Assembly (NCBI GenBank): GCA_963576475.1
Contig: OY754971.1
Coordinates: forward strand, 956,001-1,020,000
Direction: 5' to 3'
Length of the DNA stretch: 64,000 bases
Source of the DNA: Molanna angustata
Taxonomy: Eukaryota > Arthropoda > Insecta > Trichoptera > Molannidae
Below the pieces are notes generated by a model. That model did no database searches. It was not told where the DNA came from and worked only from the letters and a program-made list of their open reading frames with translations. Positions 1 to 12,420 of this stretch are shown here, one piece after another (within the stretch, counting starts at the first letter, position 1; each line of letters begins with the position of its first letter). The position numbers and the translations under genes were made by a program.

Positions 1-740
1 ATATTATGTACAGTCGTGTTGTGACAATTACATAGGTGGGCAAATTACAGATATTTTTACATTGAATAAGTACACAACGAACGTGTGCTACGACAAATAA
101 CTCGGATACATTAATTTTTCATCTGTCTCTTTCAGTTCAACACTCGATACATTTTCTGTCTCTTTTAGTTTAACACTTTATTTACGTGTACTTTTAAGGA
201 GAAAGTTATTTCAACCAAGAGATATCTTATGTCGACAACAATATTAGTGGTCAGGACTAAGAAATTAAGTATTCTATGAATTTGTGAATTAAATATGATA
301 AACATACTACTCAGTAGACAAAAAGATAAGAGAATATTAGACAATGTTAAAGCTATTGTGCATGCAATAAAAAGGGTGGCTAAAGACACAGATGAAAAGA
401 GAACTCACAGTGGAACGTAATGTAAGAGACGACCAAAAATGGCAAGTAAATTAAGATTGAATTCTTAAAGATAGAAACGCTAGAAGTGAAAACGCGAATG
501 TCAAAAAAAGATTGAAGAAACGAGCCATGATTTTAAAAGAAAATAATTAAACATTAGTGGAGACGTATATACAATGAATAGCAATGGTCCGAGCGCAGAG
601 CCTTGGGGTTTTTCTATGAATTGATTTGATTATTTGAAATGTGTAGCCTTTGGAAATACGATTGCACCTGCGTGTATTTTTTGTAAAAACTGTAGAATTA
701 TTTAGTACCAAATCTATAGACTGTATCATGTTATTTTTCT
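1..740. other. AT-rich, no gene seen
   Basis: Short frames only, all lacking domains. CTCGATACATTTTCTGTCTC-like words repeat around 125-170. Confidence 0.6.
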
Positions 741-751
741 AAAACATGGAA

Positions 752-858
752 AATCATCCTCATACATTCCGTAAATTAAGCATAAATGTTTGTGCTACAG
801 GCGAATGAAATCGGTCGAGGCAGCTAGGGTGGAGTTTGAACTCCCCATCACTGAATTA
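752..858 (-). mobile_element. SINE family A, old copy
   Basis: Body words CATTCCGTAAATTAAGCATA and ATCGGTCGAGGCAG are present. The B-box region is altered to GAGTTTGAACTCC and the A-box is lost. Confidence 0.6.
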
Positions 859-869
859 TCTGTGAAAGT

Positions 870-1830
870 AAAATTTTTTTTTTTTGGCAGAATAATGGAC
901 TAATTGCAAATAATATTCATCAGATAATTGCAAGTATGTAGTAGGGTATATAATATGTGAACATTAAACAAGTCACGAAATTCAATATGAAAGATAGGAT
1001 GCGTGGTACAACAAAGACAGGATGCGATCAAGTGCATTTGATAATGGCGAGGCAAACACTCGAAACACGTTTGTGTTGCATTCATTATTGTTATTGTGAT
1101 TCCGTCCTCGGACACGAAGAACCTTTAACATTGCAACTTAATATGCAATAATTTTGATTCGGATTATCATTATTCACAGACAAACGAGTTTCGATATAGT
1201 AAAGGTACCAGCACAGTAAAAATCTACATAAAAGTGAAACTTGGTGTGGCATAACGGGTTTGCGAAAAACTTGAAAAAGCCGCATAAAAATCCGATAAAA
1301 ATTTTGCGTTAAAAACAACTTGTGTAGAAAAAAGTACGCAACAAAAAAAAATATCTCAAATCTTAATATGACCATGTGCTTAATATTACATAGCACTTTA
1401 TTTAATTTAGTTACTTTTATTACCTCCAATTAAGTTTTAATTGCTTTAAAAAAATTACTTTTTAAAGAATATTTTCAATTAGTATGTACATCAAAAAGTG
1501 TTCGTCAAAAACTAACCAATTTTGATTCAAAATAATTATAGTGGAATGAAATATTTTAATATCTATATAAAAAATGCGAGATTATTTTCAATGATGAAAC
1601 CACAAAGGTATTAACCGTTGTATATCGAAAATATACATCTTAAGTACGTACACGATACCTGTTGAAAGTTATAAGTAATAAAATATTTTTATTGCATAGT
1701 AACAAAATATAAAATAAAGTCAAGTTCTAATTATATTGCTGTGAATTCAAGTGCACAAAGTCAAGCTCCAATGCTCAATCAAAGACGTCCATAAAACACA
1801 AACACACACACACAAACACATAAAACATTT
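870..1830. other. AT-rich, no gene seen
   Basis: The 112-codon minus frame at 1091-1429 is cysteine/leucine rich without a recognisable family. A CA-rich stretch (1798-1820) precedes the LINE fragment. Confidence 0.55.
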
Positions 1831-1832
1831 GT

Positions 1833-2460
1833 TTGAAAAGGGAGGGAAAGAGCATTTTCGCAGAAACCAAAATAATGACAGCTACACAAATTTATAAATA
1901 CAGATTTATTCTACAAAATTACTTTAAAAATGAACACAAAACACCTGTAACAAATAAGTATAAGACCAGACAAGTAACTTCCGGTAAATATAATATACCT
2001 AGAGTAAATAACTATTACGGTGAAAGAACACTGCAGTATTCAATACCAACAATTTTTAACAGCTTGCCCTCAGACTTAATTGGATTAAATTCATTTTATA
2101 AAATCAAAAGATCCTGTAAAAAAATCATTTTTAACGAATAATGGTCTCTTCCTTCCTTTTATTTTATTATTTTATTTTATTATTTTATTACTTTTCCTTT
2201 TGTTTTTGTTCTTACTCTATTGTATTTTTTGAGTTTTCTTCTATATGTTTTTTTTTTGTTGTTGTTTTTATTCTAGTGTTGTTTTGGATCTATCAAAACA
2301 TTTTTTATATTGTCAAACCAATTTAATTTATTTTTGTCATTGTTGGTTAGTTTAAGTTAGCACATATATTGTATGATATAGAAACCCACTGATAACCATA
2401 TATGGTTAGTGGGATCTTTTATAAATGAAATTATGTTGAAAAATAAATAAAAAAATACTA
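1833..2460 (+). pseudogene. CR1-like LINE C-terminal end and 3' UTR
   Basis: The frame 1833-2141 encodes the last part of a CR1/Daphne-like reverse transcriptase: IYKYRFILQNYF, then YNIPRVNNYYGERTLQY and IFNSLPSDLIGL. It aligns well with the minus-strand copy at 45169-45660 (LYTRSILIIFLKN ... NKLPSDLKGL). The stop at 2139-2141 matches the natural end. A T-rich 3' UTR follows to about 2460. The 5' truncation lies near 1833; upstream CA repeats are not part of it. No catalytic motif survives. Confidence 0.7.
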
Positions 2461-2821
2461 TAAAAAAAAAACATAATTATTGTGGTTGTTAAAATTGACG
2501 TAGATAACGTGGTTAATTTTAGTCGTACAGTAAGCGTACAATTCCAATCTCTGTGAATCCACCCTAATCGAGTCACACGTTCACCACTGTGAAAATTCAC
2601 AAATTCATTTCCTAAACGATGCTCGAACGTATACTATGATAGGTATTACAAGACATACATACCTTAGGAAAAGATGAGCAATACTGTTACTTTACCCTTG
2701 TGATGATGTACACAATATGTTTAACGAATTAAGCAATTCATATCTTATCCGTTCATTATACATGTAAAATGACATTTTCTACATACATAAATGGTAAATC
2801 GAATAAACAAGCCAATAATAC

Positions 2822-3170
2822 TTCTGGCGCAGTTCAGGGGTGACATTTGTGTGAGAACACTATCACCTCATGTATAAGGGCTGTTGCTTTCATTGTTTAC
2901 AAATAAAGAAACTTCTCAATAGATGGCGTTACAAAAAGGTTTCTTCGTTACTTCATAGATGGCAATAATAAAAATGTCTGTTACTCATTATTAAAATATA
3001 TAGAACTTTCAAAATTGCATTGATAAGGGAACTCAACAAGAAGGCATAATTGGTATCATAAAGTGATCACGTAAACCAGCCGATGCCAGGTCGTAAGTCC
3101 TATGCATGCCTTGAGTTCCTAGTTCTTCTATTATACTCCAACTTCGTCTCTATTGAGATGTTAGAAATTT
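2822..3170 (+). repeat. Interspersed repeat W
   Basis: GGCGCAGTTCAGGGG, TAGATGGCGTTACAAAAA, AGTGATCACGTAAACCAGCC and CAGGTCGTAAGTCCT; related copies at 15130, 63240 and reversed at 46990. Non-coding. Confidence 0.6.
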
Positions 3171-3539
3171 GTCAAAAAAAATACATAAATGCCTTTACTT
3201 GATCGAAATAGATCAAGGGAGGGTTCGTACTTTTGAACTTCTGACAATTCTGCCTTCAAATATACTATCTTTGAACCATTCGCTTGGCTCCAAAATGTTG
3301 CAATTAATTATTGGCACGTGTTCAGTTAAAAGTTGACATTGTGAATCGGCGAGTTTCCCGAGAAGTAAAACAAAAGCAACACCTAGTCAAGTACATAATA
3401 TTCATAAGATGCGAATCTGTCTCGATGCATTTGAAAGCGCGTTAATCTCGGTGTATAATAAAACCAAAAAAGTCGTGGAAAGAGAGACGTTTTATGGAAT
3501 AATTCTGGTCGTTTGGCATCGGCTGGCGCAGAGAGACAA

Positions 3540-3740
3540 AGGATATGATCATCTGATCGGAGACGGCGGGCGGTGGCGGCCATGTGACTCGACTCCGCTC
3601 CTGGAGGTCGGCGGAGGAGATCGGCCGGGGGGAGGGGAGGTGGAGCCAGACGAGGCCACGGCACTGACCCACATGGACGTGCCAGGGCCGCAGCCGCCCA
3701 CGCCGACGACTACAGCCACACCGACTTACTTCAGGATCAA
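3540..3740 (+). other. GC-rich, CpG-rich island; possible exon
   Basis: Two hundred bases of very high GC and CpG content stand out from the AT-rich surroundings. The plus frame 3409-3819 is open for 136 codons and reads Gly/Pro-rich, then THMDVPGPQPPTPTTTATPT and YFRINNII. FxIxxI resembles an Engrailed-homology repressor motif (FSIDNIL-like) found in some homeodomain proteins, but this is weak. No clear donor site follows, and the minus strand is also open (93 codons). It could be an exon or a promoter island of an unrecognised gene. Confidence 0.3.
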
Positions 3741-4079
3741 CAACATCATTTTTGTTTTTCGCTTAGTCAACTTTCCAAGACTTACACGACGAAGGAATAA
3801 ATTCCCTCGCAGCATCTAATAAATATGTTTACATACAATATGTAGTCATTGTGAACAAAGAATTACTGAAACTAGTGATTGTTCTGAGATCGAAATTCAA
3901 CCGTAAGTTTGAACAAGTCATTGGACCTGATCTACGATAAAAAAAACATCATGTACCTATCCAAACAAGCGGTATAAAGTTTTCTTTTCGCTTCACTTAT
4001 TATATAGATCTGTCATTACATCTCAGTGTACAATAAAAAACCGACTTCAAAATGAATGTATCAAGATATAAAAAAATTG

Positions 4080-4137
4080 GAGTTCTACCCCTTGAGGCAC
4101 ATTGCGTGATAGTTGTATGTATGTATGTATGTATAGT
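4080..4137 (+). mobile_element. RTE tail relic
   Basis: TACCCCTTGAGG hairpin remnant followed by a GCGTGATAGTTGTATG-type tail and (TATG)n. Only the 3' terminus survives. Confidence 0.6.
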
Positions 4138-4269
4138 TATCGCCAAATATCTTTTTTCATTTTTTTTTCAAATATCTTTTGCCATTTCGCCGAGAAGGGG
4201 GGCGATTTGCAAGTTCAAGATATTTGACGATATTTATAGTAATATTACCTTTCATTAAATTCGCCTATA

Positions 4270-4790
4270 CAATAAATAATAACACAAGCAAGCAGCAAGA
4301 ACATAAAGCCGCAGCAATCTCGGACTGTCTGAGGGAAACTATATGGAAGAATACACACATGAGCACCAAGGGAAAAATGAGGATATACAAAACATGCGTC
4401 AGACCTATCCTAACATACGCCATTGAATCCAGGGCTGATACGGTCCGTACCAAACAACTTATGCGCACCAGTGAAATGAAAATACTGCGATGCATAGCTG
4501 GCAAAAGTCTTCGTGATAGATTCAGGAATACAGAGATCCGAAGAATTTGCGAAGCTGAGTACATCGTAAGATGGGGGCGCCAAAGAAGAAGGTACTGGAA
4601 TGAACACGTCAGTCGCATGTCCGAAGATAGGATCCCAAAGATAGCCCGAGACAATGTACCGGAGGGGTCTAGACCACGAGGACGCCCACCAAAAAGATGG
4701 CGAGATAGTTGGCAGTCCACATCACAGGAGGCTGAAAATGCAACATTAAACAAGCCCTAGGCCTAATGAAAGAAGAAGAAGAATAAATAA
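4270..4790 (+). pseudogene. LINE RT C-terminal fragment (GRPPKRWRD type)
   Basis: About 160 codons open: ISDCLRETIWKNTHMSTKGK, RIYKTCVRPILTYAIE, RTKQLMRTSEMKILRCIAGK, then RPRGRPPKRWRDSWQSTSQE. This is the C-terminal third of an arthropod LINE reverse transcriptase of RTE-like type. The stop at 4758-4760 is natural, followed by GAAAGAAGAAGAAGAATAA at the 3' end. The catalytic YADD is not included (5' truncation). Confidence 0.8.
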
Positions 4791-4849
4791 TACGTGTTAT
4801 AAAGATTGCAGACGCCTTAGGAAATTGAAGAGTTTGGTGATTTTTTCTC

Positions 4850-5060
4850 CTATCATCAGAACTCGATGAAACTTAACCTCTGAAGCACTCCCTTCCTATT
4901 AAAAAAAAGAATAACTAATATCGGATAATATAGTAAAGAATTACTATCGCTGAAGTGGAAATTGAAAAATTTGATGATATTCTCATGGATTCCATCATCA
5001 GATCTTGACCACATTGAAACGGGACCAATCTTAAGATACCTCCTCTCTTACGAAACAAGA
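4850..5060. repeat. Interspersed repeat pair, copy 1
   Basis: ATAGTAAAGAATTACTATCG and TCATCAGATCTTGACCACAT correspond to 9200-9305. Confidence 0.5.
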
Positions 5061-5109
5061 ATAATCGAAATTGAACAACGCAGTAAAAAGTAATCACTAA
5101 AAAAATCAC

Positions 5110-5850
5110 GTCGAATTGATAACCTCTCCGTATTTGGAAGTCTGTTAAAAAGAGAAAAAACGAAAACTTCTTTCTTCGAACAAATTATAATCAAATTCTT
5201 TGAAAATCTATTACATTTATTTCTTGCGACTAGCAAATATTGACTGAATATTGACGCACAGGACCTGACTTTACATAAAAAATTTCGACTCGCAACACAC
5301 TGCTTTAACAATGATGACTGAATTTTTACAGCAAACGCAACAGAAGTTGCACTGAATTATGGGAAACATAGTTAAAATACAAATACAAATAGGTATGTCT
5401 ATGGAAAATATATCATATTAAAGTTTGCTATCATAACGTCAACAGTTTTGGCCGTCTGAAGTAGGTACATGAATAAAACAAGGTATATACCTATGACATG
5501 CCAGTCTTTATTAGAAACACAATAACCAATAAAGATATAAGTATGTCATAAAGACGAGGCGAGCTTCTGGTTTATCTGAAACAAGAAAATGATGAATATC
5601 TTCCCAATATGTTAGCGACCACGTCAAGTTCATCATTAGACTCCATTTCACGGTCCACAAATCACACCGCAAACTAGTTAACACAATACATACATAGGTG
5701 GGCACGCTGCTATGTCTAGTCCAACTATTCTCAAACAAACAAGAATCTCATAGAAACTTTACTAAATATTGTTAGGCTTCAGCAATGAATTTGTAGGTAC
5801 CTTTGGAAAACGCGTAGATTTTGGTATGCACGTATTGAACAGATAACTAA
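5110..5850. other. No feature recognised
   Basis: Minus frames of 75-87 codons have no known domain; base composition is like intergenic background. Confidence 0.5.
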
Positions 5851-5936
5851 GGGCCGTGTTTATAAACCATTCTCAGTGCTAAGTCAATACCTTACACATC
5901 AAAATGTATGGAATATGTCTTCATAAATTCGGGCCC
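5851..5936. mobile_element. Short MITE, GGGCC termini
   Basis: 86 bp with GGGCCGTGTTTATAAAC at the left and GGGCCCGAATTTATGAAG read from the right; flanked by TAA/AA. Possibly Harbinger-type. Confidence 0.45.
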
Positions 5937-6084
5937 AAGAATATCCAAGCATATAATATGGAATCACTAGTGTTGAAGTCCTCCACTTGTTGAATTTGAA
6001 TGTTTATAAAGGTTGTGTTTTTTTTTTCTACATATTGGCCATTTTTAAGGATTGTTTACTTTGGTAAGAATTGTCATTTCTTCA

Positions 6085-6232
6085 ATAAGTAGGTAAACAA
6101 GCATTCACATGTACATTAAACATCCTCATATATTACCTGAACTATGCAAATGCTTGTGATACAGGTGAACGAGGCAGGATTCGAACTTGCGATCACTAGA
6201 CTACTTAATAATATAGCACTCTGCCATCGACA
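6085..6232 (-). mobile_element. SINE family A, diverged
   Basis: Minus-strand copy with GGCAGGATTCGAACTTGCG (B-box) and degraded A-box near 6225. More diverged than the copies at 44 and 54 kb. Confidence 0.7.
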
Positions 6233-6334
6233 TATCGAAATCTGTCAAACCAAGATTCGAACCACGTCAAGCTCACTAATGTCTCCTCCGAAGTGCGTTC
6301 ACACAATATTTCTGACATCGGAAAGTAATTTTTT

Positions 6335-6830
6335 TTTACTCACCACCACCCGCTCTGCATATGGAGACTGTAAACGGCCCCTTCACAGAACGCTAAGTGA
6401 GCGACAAGAAAAAAAATGCATAGCACGAAAAGTAGCTCATGGAGCCCTCTAGATTAGCAATCTCGGCACCATAGTGCAAAAGAACAATCGACGAATGTGA
6501 ATGGAGGATTCACACTTGTGGACCTCAGATTTTATAAATGAGAAATATCAGGGGTATGACCAAGATCTCTGTAAAAAAAATAACCTACTGGGAATCTAAC
6601 AATAGTAAGGCACCATAACAATGACAAAACTTTTTAAAGGCTTTAAAATTGTTCTTCGAGATCACAAAATCCGCGTGACCAATGGGACCTTGAAGAGGCC
6701 CAGGGACAGCAACGAGGAGCTCCGATCAATAAGAGGACACCATTGGGTGGCAACAATCCCACAGGATATGTTCCGAAGTTTGGTCTGGGCACTGACAGAA
6801 CTGACATGAGGCAGAGGAGGCAATATTAAA
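6335..6830 (+). repeat. Old repeat with coding-like remnant
   Basis: CACCACCCGCTCTGCATATGG and, after 6650, GACCAATGGGACCTTGAAGA resemble words at 34310 and 34640 in similar order, so this is an old dispersed element. The 62-codon frame at 6621-6809 has no recognisable domain. Confidence 0.4.
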
Positions 6831-6839
6831 TCGGTGAAG

Positions 6840-7980
6840 ATAACTCTTAAAATTTCCGTGTCCTCAGTTTCCGTGTCTCAAATATAAGTAATTATTATGT
6901 TTGAGAATCAGTGTCCAAATATGATGATGTAGGTACAATCCGATTCGGACCAGTGCAGAATAATGGCGAAGGTCCGTGGCCGATTCGACCCTGATTCGTC
7001 AATGACGTTTTATTTTTTACTTTTTCGCCAATACAAGACAAAGGTCGTCGGCACATTCAATAAACCCATTAAAACTATTCCATTCCACCAAAAGATGGCA
7101 GACATGTACAACGGGGGGGGGGGGGGGGAGGCGGGGAGGGGTAAGACTTTAAAAAGTTTTTTTTTATTTATGCGACTGATTTTAAAACAAAATGTTACAA
7201 AAAAATATATTTATTTCAATAAATTTGAATAAAAAGTTGTTGTCAAGTATTGGATGTGGTACACAAAAACAATTGAAGTGTCAATCTTGACGTGTGAAAG
7301 TGAAACATTGACGTGTAGAAGACACATGAAAGTGCCTTCATTAATTTATAAAAAAAAATATGAAACAACTATATTTGATATAACAGGAAATGTACGATAG
7401 AATGAGAGAGAAAGTATATAAAATTCAAAATAAAAATAAATACCACGAGGTGTTAGGACCATATTAGTTTAATGTGACAATAGGTATACACAACGTTCAA
7501 TTTATCATAAAATTTAAGCAAAAATTCGATGTCCGTACATAAAATGTCTGCTATCTTTTATAAAATGGACGTTACATTAACATTTGTGGGTAAACCAATT
7601 ACCCATTCTCCATAGTGGTGTATTTTTATATTATCATCGTACATTCATTTACTACGAAAAAAATCCGGTCAAGAATAAAAATAAAAGACATTGCACGAAA
7701 AAATCCGACCGAAAATGTTGGCAACGTCGGACGGACGTTTTGTTTGGAGAATGGTCCGAGTGAGTGCGGGTCAAAGACATCGGACTAAAAAATCCGCGCC
7801 AGCAAAATAATATGCACATCACACGGACGATGATATATGGATGGAGATTTAAGTTGGCTAAAATGTCACGTAGGAAGTAACAATCGCCTGATTGTAATGA
7901 TAACTCCAAGTAAATAATAATATGTATGTAAAAACGTTAAAAATTAATTTGGTAAATCACAAACAAATTTTACTAAGAAT
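6840..7980. other. No gene recognised
   Basis: Contains the poly(G) run at 7113. CpG-containing words GTCGGACGGACG and AATCCGACCG/AATCCGCGCC around 7690-7790 recur locally, suggesting a decayed repeat. Confidence 0.45.
7113..7128 (+). repeat. Poly(G) run of 16
   Basis: Sixteen consecutive G, followed by GGCGGGGAGGGG; G-quadruplex potential. Isolated in AT-rich sequence. Confidence 0.95.
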
Positions 7981-7984
7981 AAAA

Positions 7985-8410
7985 CGTCTGGCTGCCTTCG
8001 AAATGTGGTGCTACAGGCGCATAGCTAGGCTCCATTGGTCAGACCACATTCCAAACGACGTGGTACTGAGCAGAGTCGGATAAACGAGACAACTACTGAA
8101 GAGGGTTCCCCAACAACGATCCTAATGGATAGGATATAACATCAGGCATCCGGGTCCGCTTGTTACTATCGCCGCAGGAATGACGAAGGGCAGAAACTGT
8201 ACTAGGAGGTCGCCCTAGAGACATTTATTTAGACCAGGTGATAAGAGATGTGCGCTGTAGCAGCTACCAAGAGATAAAGAGGCTGGTGGACAACAGAAAT
8301 ATGTGGGGAGATGGAGTGTGCGGTGCACATCAATTCTATTGGTTTGCACCAAGCACAGATTGTGACCGTGAAGAAGGCCTAAGAATATAAATTCTAGGTA
8401 CATTAGACGA
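7985..8410 (+). pseudogene. Degenerate LINE RT C terminus (SYQE/KRL type)
   Basis: With stops and frameshifts it reads RLAAFEMWCYRRIARLHWSD, PNDVVLSRVG, HNIRHPG, then YLDQVIRDVRCSSYQEIKRL and DNRNMW. The FEMWCYRR block is typical of RTE-like LINE C termini. A related copy lies at 46080-46735, where the last 55 codons are triplicated. Confidence 0.65.
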
Positions 8411-8429
8411 CTAGGTTATAATATACACT

Positions 8430-8515
8430 TTTAATAATAATGAACAATTTCTTTAGCGCCGTTTAATGATTCAGGATCATTCCAGGTGTTATGTTGCTCT
8501 ACGAAACAAAACTGC
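8430..8515 (-). mobile_element. L2-like LINE 3' terminus
   Basis: Minus strand carries ATTAAACGGCGCTAAAG preceded by CGTAGAGCAACATAA, matching the 3' end of the LINE at 21650-24795. Only the last 85 bp are present. Confidence 0.6.
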
Positions 8516-8519
8516 AATC

Positions 8520-9140
8520 GTGGAAAACTTCACAACTATTTGATAAAAGTGTAGTTATATTACTTATTTTCTTGAAAAAATATATAGATTGAGCCAAAGT
8601 AACATCATCACGTTGGCTATTCCATAGTCAAGTTGAAAAAGTAAATGGGAATAGCTAGTGTGGTAATCGAAGTGACAGGCCGTGGTTTGACAGAAAAACA
8701 ACGTAATTTTTTGGTACTTATGATTATAAGCCAAAGAAGACCTAAAATAGTATCACGGGAGTTCTCCTAGTTTGATCAATAGATATAGAAGCTCGATAAA
8801 CATCCATTATACTTAATTAATAATTAGATTCTCAAAACGAAACATGTGTATAATAGAAAGGTTTTTCGCCTTTCTGGTACGTGAAACAATCTTCCTTCAA
8901 ATATTAATAAAATCGCTCGGGGTATAAATAATCGTCAATTAAAACATTCTCGGACCAATACAGAGACTTAAGCAGTTAGCAGCGAAAATAAAATAAATTA
9001 ACGCAACGGCGCTATTTCTTCTTTCTTCAATCGGAAAGTTCCGCATTTCGCTAACTGCTTTATAATGTAACACTCAAACAATTAATAAATCATACCGCGG
9101 TAGAAAAATTGTTCATTAATTCTGCTGCATTTATTTCCGT
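8520..9140. other. No feature recognised
   Basis: AT-rich; no coding or repeat signature identified. Confidence 0.5.
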
Positions 9141-9199
9141 TGCATATATCATACAAAGAATACAAGCACGCCATGTCCCCTACCCATTGGGTATACAAT

Positions 9200-9310
9200 T
9201 AAAATCGGAGAATATGGTAAAGAATTACAATCGTTGAAGTGAAAATTGAAGAGTTTGATGATTTTCTCATGGATCCCATCATCAGATCTTGAACACATTA
9301 AGTGGAATAG
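9200..9310. repeat. Interspersed repeat pair, copy 2
   Basis: ATGGTAAAGAATTACAATCG and TCATCAGATCTTGAACACAT; pairs with 4850-5060. Non-coding. Confidence 0.5.
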
Positions 9311-9449
9311 AATCGCACATATTTTAGCTGGACGTACTATAATGATGCAGAAATCAATTAAAATATCTAGTACCAAGGCCAGATACTGCTTCCAATATAG
9401 CACAGGGACTATCCCTAGCATATTGTCAAGCAAAAACATAAACTGACGG

Positions 9450-10520
9450 CAACACGTAAGAGATAGTCGATGGAATGTATGTGCACAAGAGATAAATAAT
9501 GTTCTTACTGTGTCCCATCTACTGTTGATAAGTACGTGTATCTTCGTATGTACTATTGTTAACTCTGTTTTAAATGTTTTTATTTCAAATCTTCATTTTT
9601 ATTGTCAAACCGAATAATTTGTTAAAAAGTCAGTTCAATGCAACAACGATATTATAAAGAAGAGTTGCTTATGTGACATAGCAACACAGCAATATTGACC
9701 TTGATTAACATTGTCAGTCGATGTAGAGGTAGCGGTGGAGGTTGAGAGGTAGAGATGGAGGTGGTTAAGGCGGTCATGGCCGCACGTCCCTGTGGACCCT
9801 CGCCATAACCAGATATCGACACATCTTTTTGTCCTCCTTCAATCTTCCCCTCCCTCCTTTAACCTCCACTTCCCCGCACCCTCGTGTTGCAGACTGCAGA
9901 TGGTACATCACACATAAGGTGAATTGCAGACAGGGATGACACCAACATCAATCAATATACCGAACAAAATGTACCTATGTACCTGCGATGGTTGTACACG
10001 TGGAAAGAATAAGAAACAGGGAAAAAATAATGGGAAGACGATACAAAGATACATAATAACACAAGTCATATTATTTATAATAACGTAAGTCAGATTCATT
10101 ATGATGGAAGTCGTTTTACTTTGTGTCTTCATCCAGAGAACCATTTTCAGCAAAAGACAAGGACACCTATTTTTTATTCATATTTACAATGATATATTAC
10201 CTACCTAGGTAGTCATGCCTTGAATAAAATGATAGATTTTTGCAAAATTAACTCCTTTTTTAATTCAATGTCTAATTTGGTGTAAACGAAAACGAAATAT
10301 TTGTAGACCGTATCCTATTCTAGCAATTCCATTATTTAAGTACCTGGTATATGACTTGAAAAGAAGGCGTCGCACTGCGCATGCTACACTCAAAAATTTG
10401 AACTCCGAAAGGATACTTAGTTGATATTTTATTGATGTACCTATGTTAAATCGGCCATAAGATCAATATATTAACCTACTAACTTCTAGATTTTTTTCGG
10501 CGTGGAGAGGGACGGTTTGC
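9450..10520. other. No gene recognised; purine/pyrimidine-biased patch
   Basis: 9725-9775 is G/A-rich (GGTAGCGGTGGAGGTTGAG) and 9830-9880 is C/T-rich; together they could pair weakly. Otherwise AT-rich up to the satellite. Confidence 0.45.
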
Positions 10521-12420
10521 GTATAATACATGATCAATCCAACCAAGCAACAACCCTAATTAGTCTTCTGCGCATCCACGTGTTTTCTAAAACTATACCG
10601 GGAGGATGTACGGTCAAGATGTATAATACGTGATCAATCCAACCAAGCAACAACCCTAATTAGTCTTCTGCGCATCCACGTGATTTCTAGAACTATACCG
10701 GGAGGATGTACGGTCAAGATGTATAATACGTGATCAATCCAACCAAGCAACAACCCTAATTAGTCTTCTGCGCATCCACGTGATTTCTAGAACTATACCG
10801 GGAGGATGTACGGTCAAGATGTATAATACGTGATCAATCCAACCAAGCAACAACCCTAATTAGTCTTCTGCGCATCCACGTGATTTCTAGAACTATACCG
10901 GGAGGATGTACGGTCAAGATGTATAATACGTGATCAATCCAACCAAGCAACAACCCTAATTAGTCTTCTGCGCATCCACGTGATTTCTAGAACTATACCG
11001 GGAGGATGTACGGTCAAGATGTATAATACATGATCAATCCAACCAAGCAACAACCCTAATTAGTCTTCTGCGCATCCACGTGTTTTCTAGAACTATACCG
11101 GGAGGATGTACGGTCAAGATGTATAATACGTGATCAATCCAACCAAGCAACAACCCTAATTAGTCTTCTGCGCATCCACGTGATTTCTAGAACTATACCG
11201 GGAGGATGTACGGTCAAGATGTATAATACGTGATCAATCCAACCAAGCAACAACCCTAATTAGTCTTCTGCGCATCCACGTGATTTCTAGAACTATACCG
11301 GGAGGATGTACGGTCAAGATGTATAATACATGATCAATCCAACCAAGCAACAACCCTAATTAGTCTTCTGCGCATCCACGTGTTTTCTAGAACTATACCG
11401 GGAGGATGTACGGTCAAGATGTATAATACGTGATCAATCCAACCAAGCAACAACCCTAATTAGTCTTCTGCGCATCCACGTGATTTCTAGAACTATACCG
11501 GGAGGATGTACGGTCAAGATGTATAATACATGATCAATCCAACCAAGCAACAACCCTAATTAGTCTTCTGCGCATCCACGTGATTTCTAGAACTATACCG
11601 GGAGGATGTACGGTCAAGATGTATAATACGTGATCAATCCAACCAAGCAACAACCCTAATTAGTCTTCTGCGCATCCACGTGATTTCTAGAACTATACCG
11701 GGAGGATGTACGGTCAAGATGTATAATACGTGATCAATCCAACCAAGCAACAACCCTAATTAGTCTTCTGCGCATCCACGTGATTTCTAGAACTATACCG
11801 GGAGGATGTACGGTCAAGATGTATAATACGTGATCAATCCAACCAAGCAACAACCCTAATTAGTCTTCTGCGCATCCACGTGATTTCTAGAACTATACCG
11901 GGAGGATGTACGGTCAAGATGTATAATACGTGATCAATCCAACCAAGCAACAACCCTAATTAGTCTTCTGCGCATCTACGTGATTTCTAGAACTATACCG
12001 GGAGGATGTACGGTCAAGATGTATAATACGTGATCAATCCAACCAAGCAACAACCCTAATTAGTCTTCTGCGCATCCACGTGATTTCTAGAACTATACCG
12101 GGAGGATGTACGGTCAAGATGTATAATACGTGATCAATCCAACCAAGCAACAACCCTAATTAGTCTTCTGCGCATCCACGTGATTTCTAGAACTATACCG
12201 GGAGGATGTACGGTCAAGATGTATAATACGTGATCAATCCAACCAAGCAACAACCCTAATTAGTCTTCTGCGCATCCACGTGTTTTCTAGAACTATACCG
12301 GGAGGATGTACGGTCAAGATGTATAATACGTGATCAATCCAACCAAGCAACAACCCTAATTAGTCTTCTGCGCATCCACGTGTTTTCTAGAACTATACCG
12401 GGAGGATGTACGGTCAAGAC
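10521..12420 (+). repeat. Satellite: 19 units of exactly 100 bp
   Basis: Each unit runs from GTATAATACGTGATCAATCC through CTTCTGCGCATCCACGTG to GGATGTACGGTCAAGAT. All unit starts fall at multiples of 100 from 10521, so there are no indels. Variants are few: ACG/ACA near the start, TGATTT/TGTTTT after the E-box, CTACGTG once (unit starting 11921), and TAAAAC in the first unit. Every unit but one holds CACGTG. The flanks are unique. Confidence 0.97.

Noticed and set aside
3383..3664. 93-codon Pro-rich minus frame in the GC island
   Set aside because: Possible only because GC-rich DNA lacks stops; no motif, and the plus frame is longer.
10521..12420. CRISPR-like array
   Set aside because: The repeats are contiguous 100-bp units without variable spacers, in a eukaryotic genome; it is a satellite.
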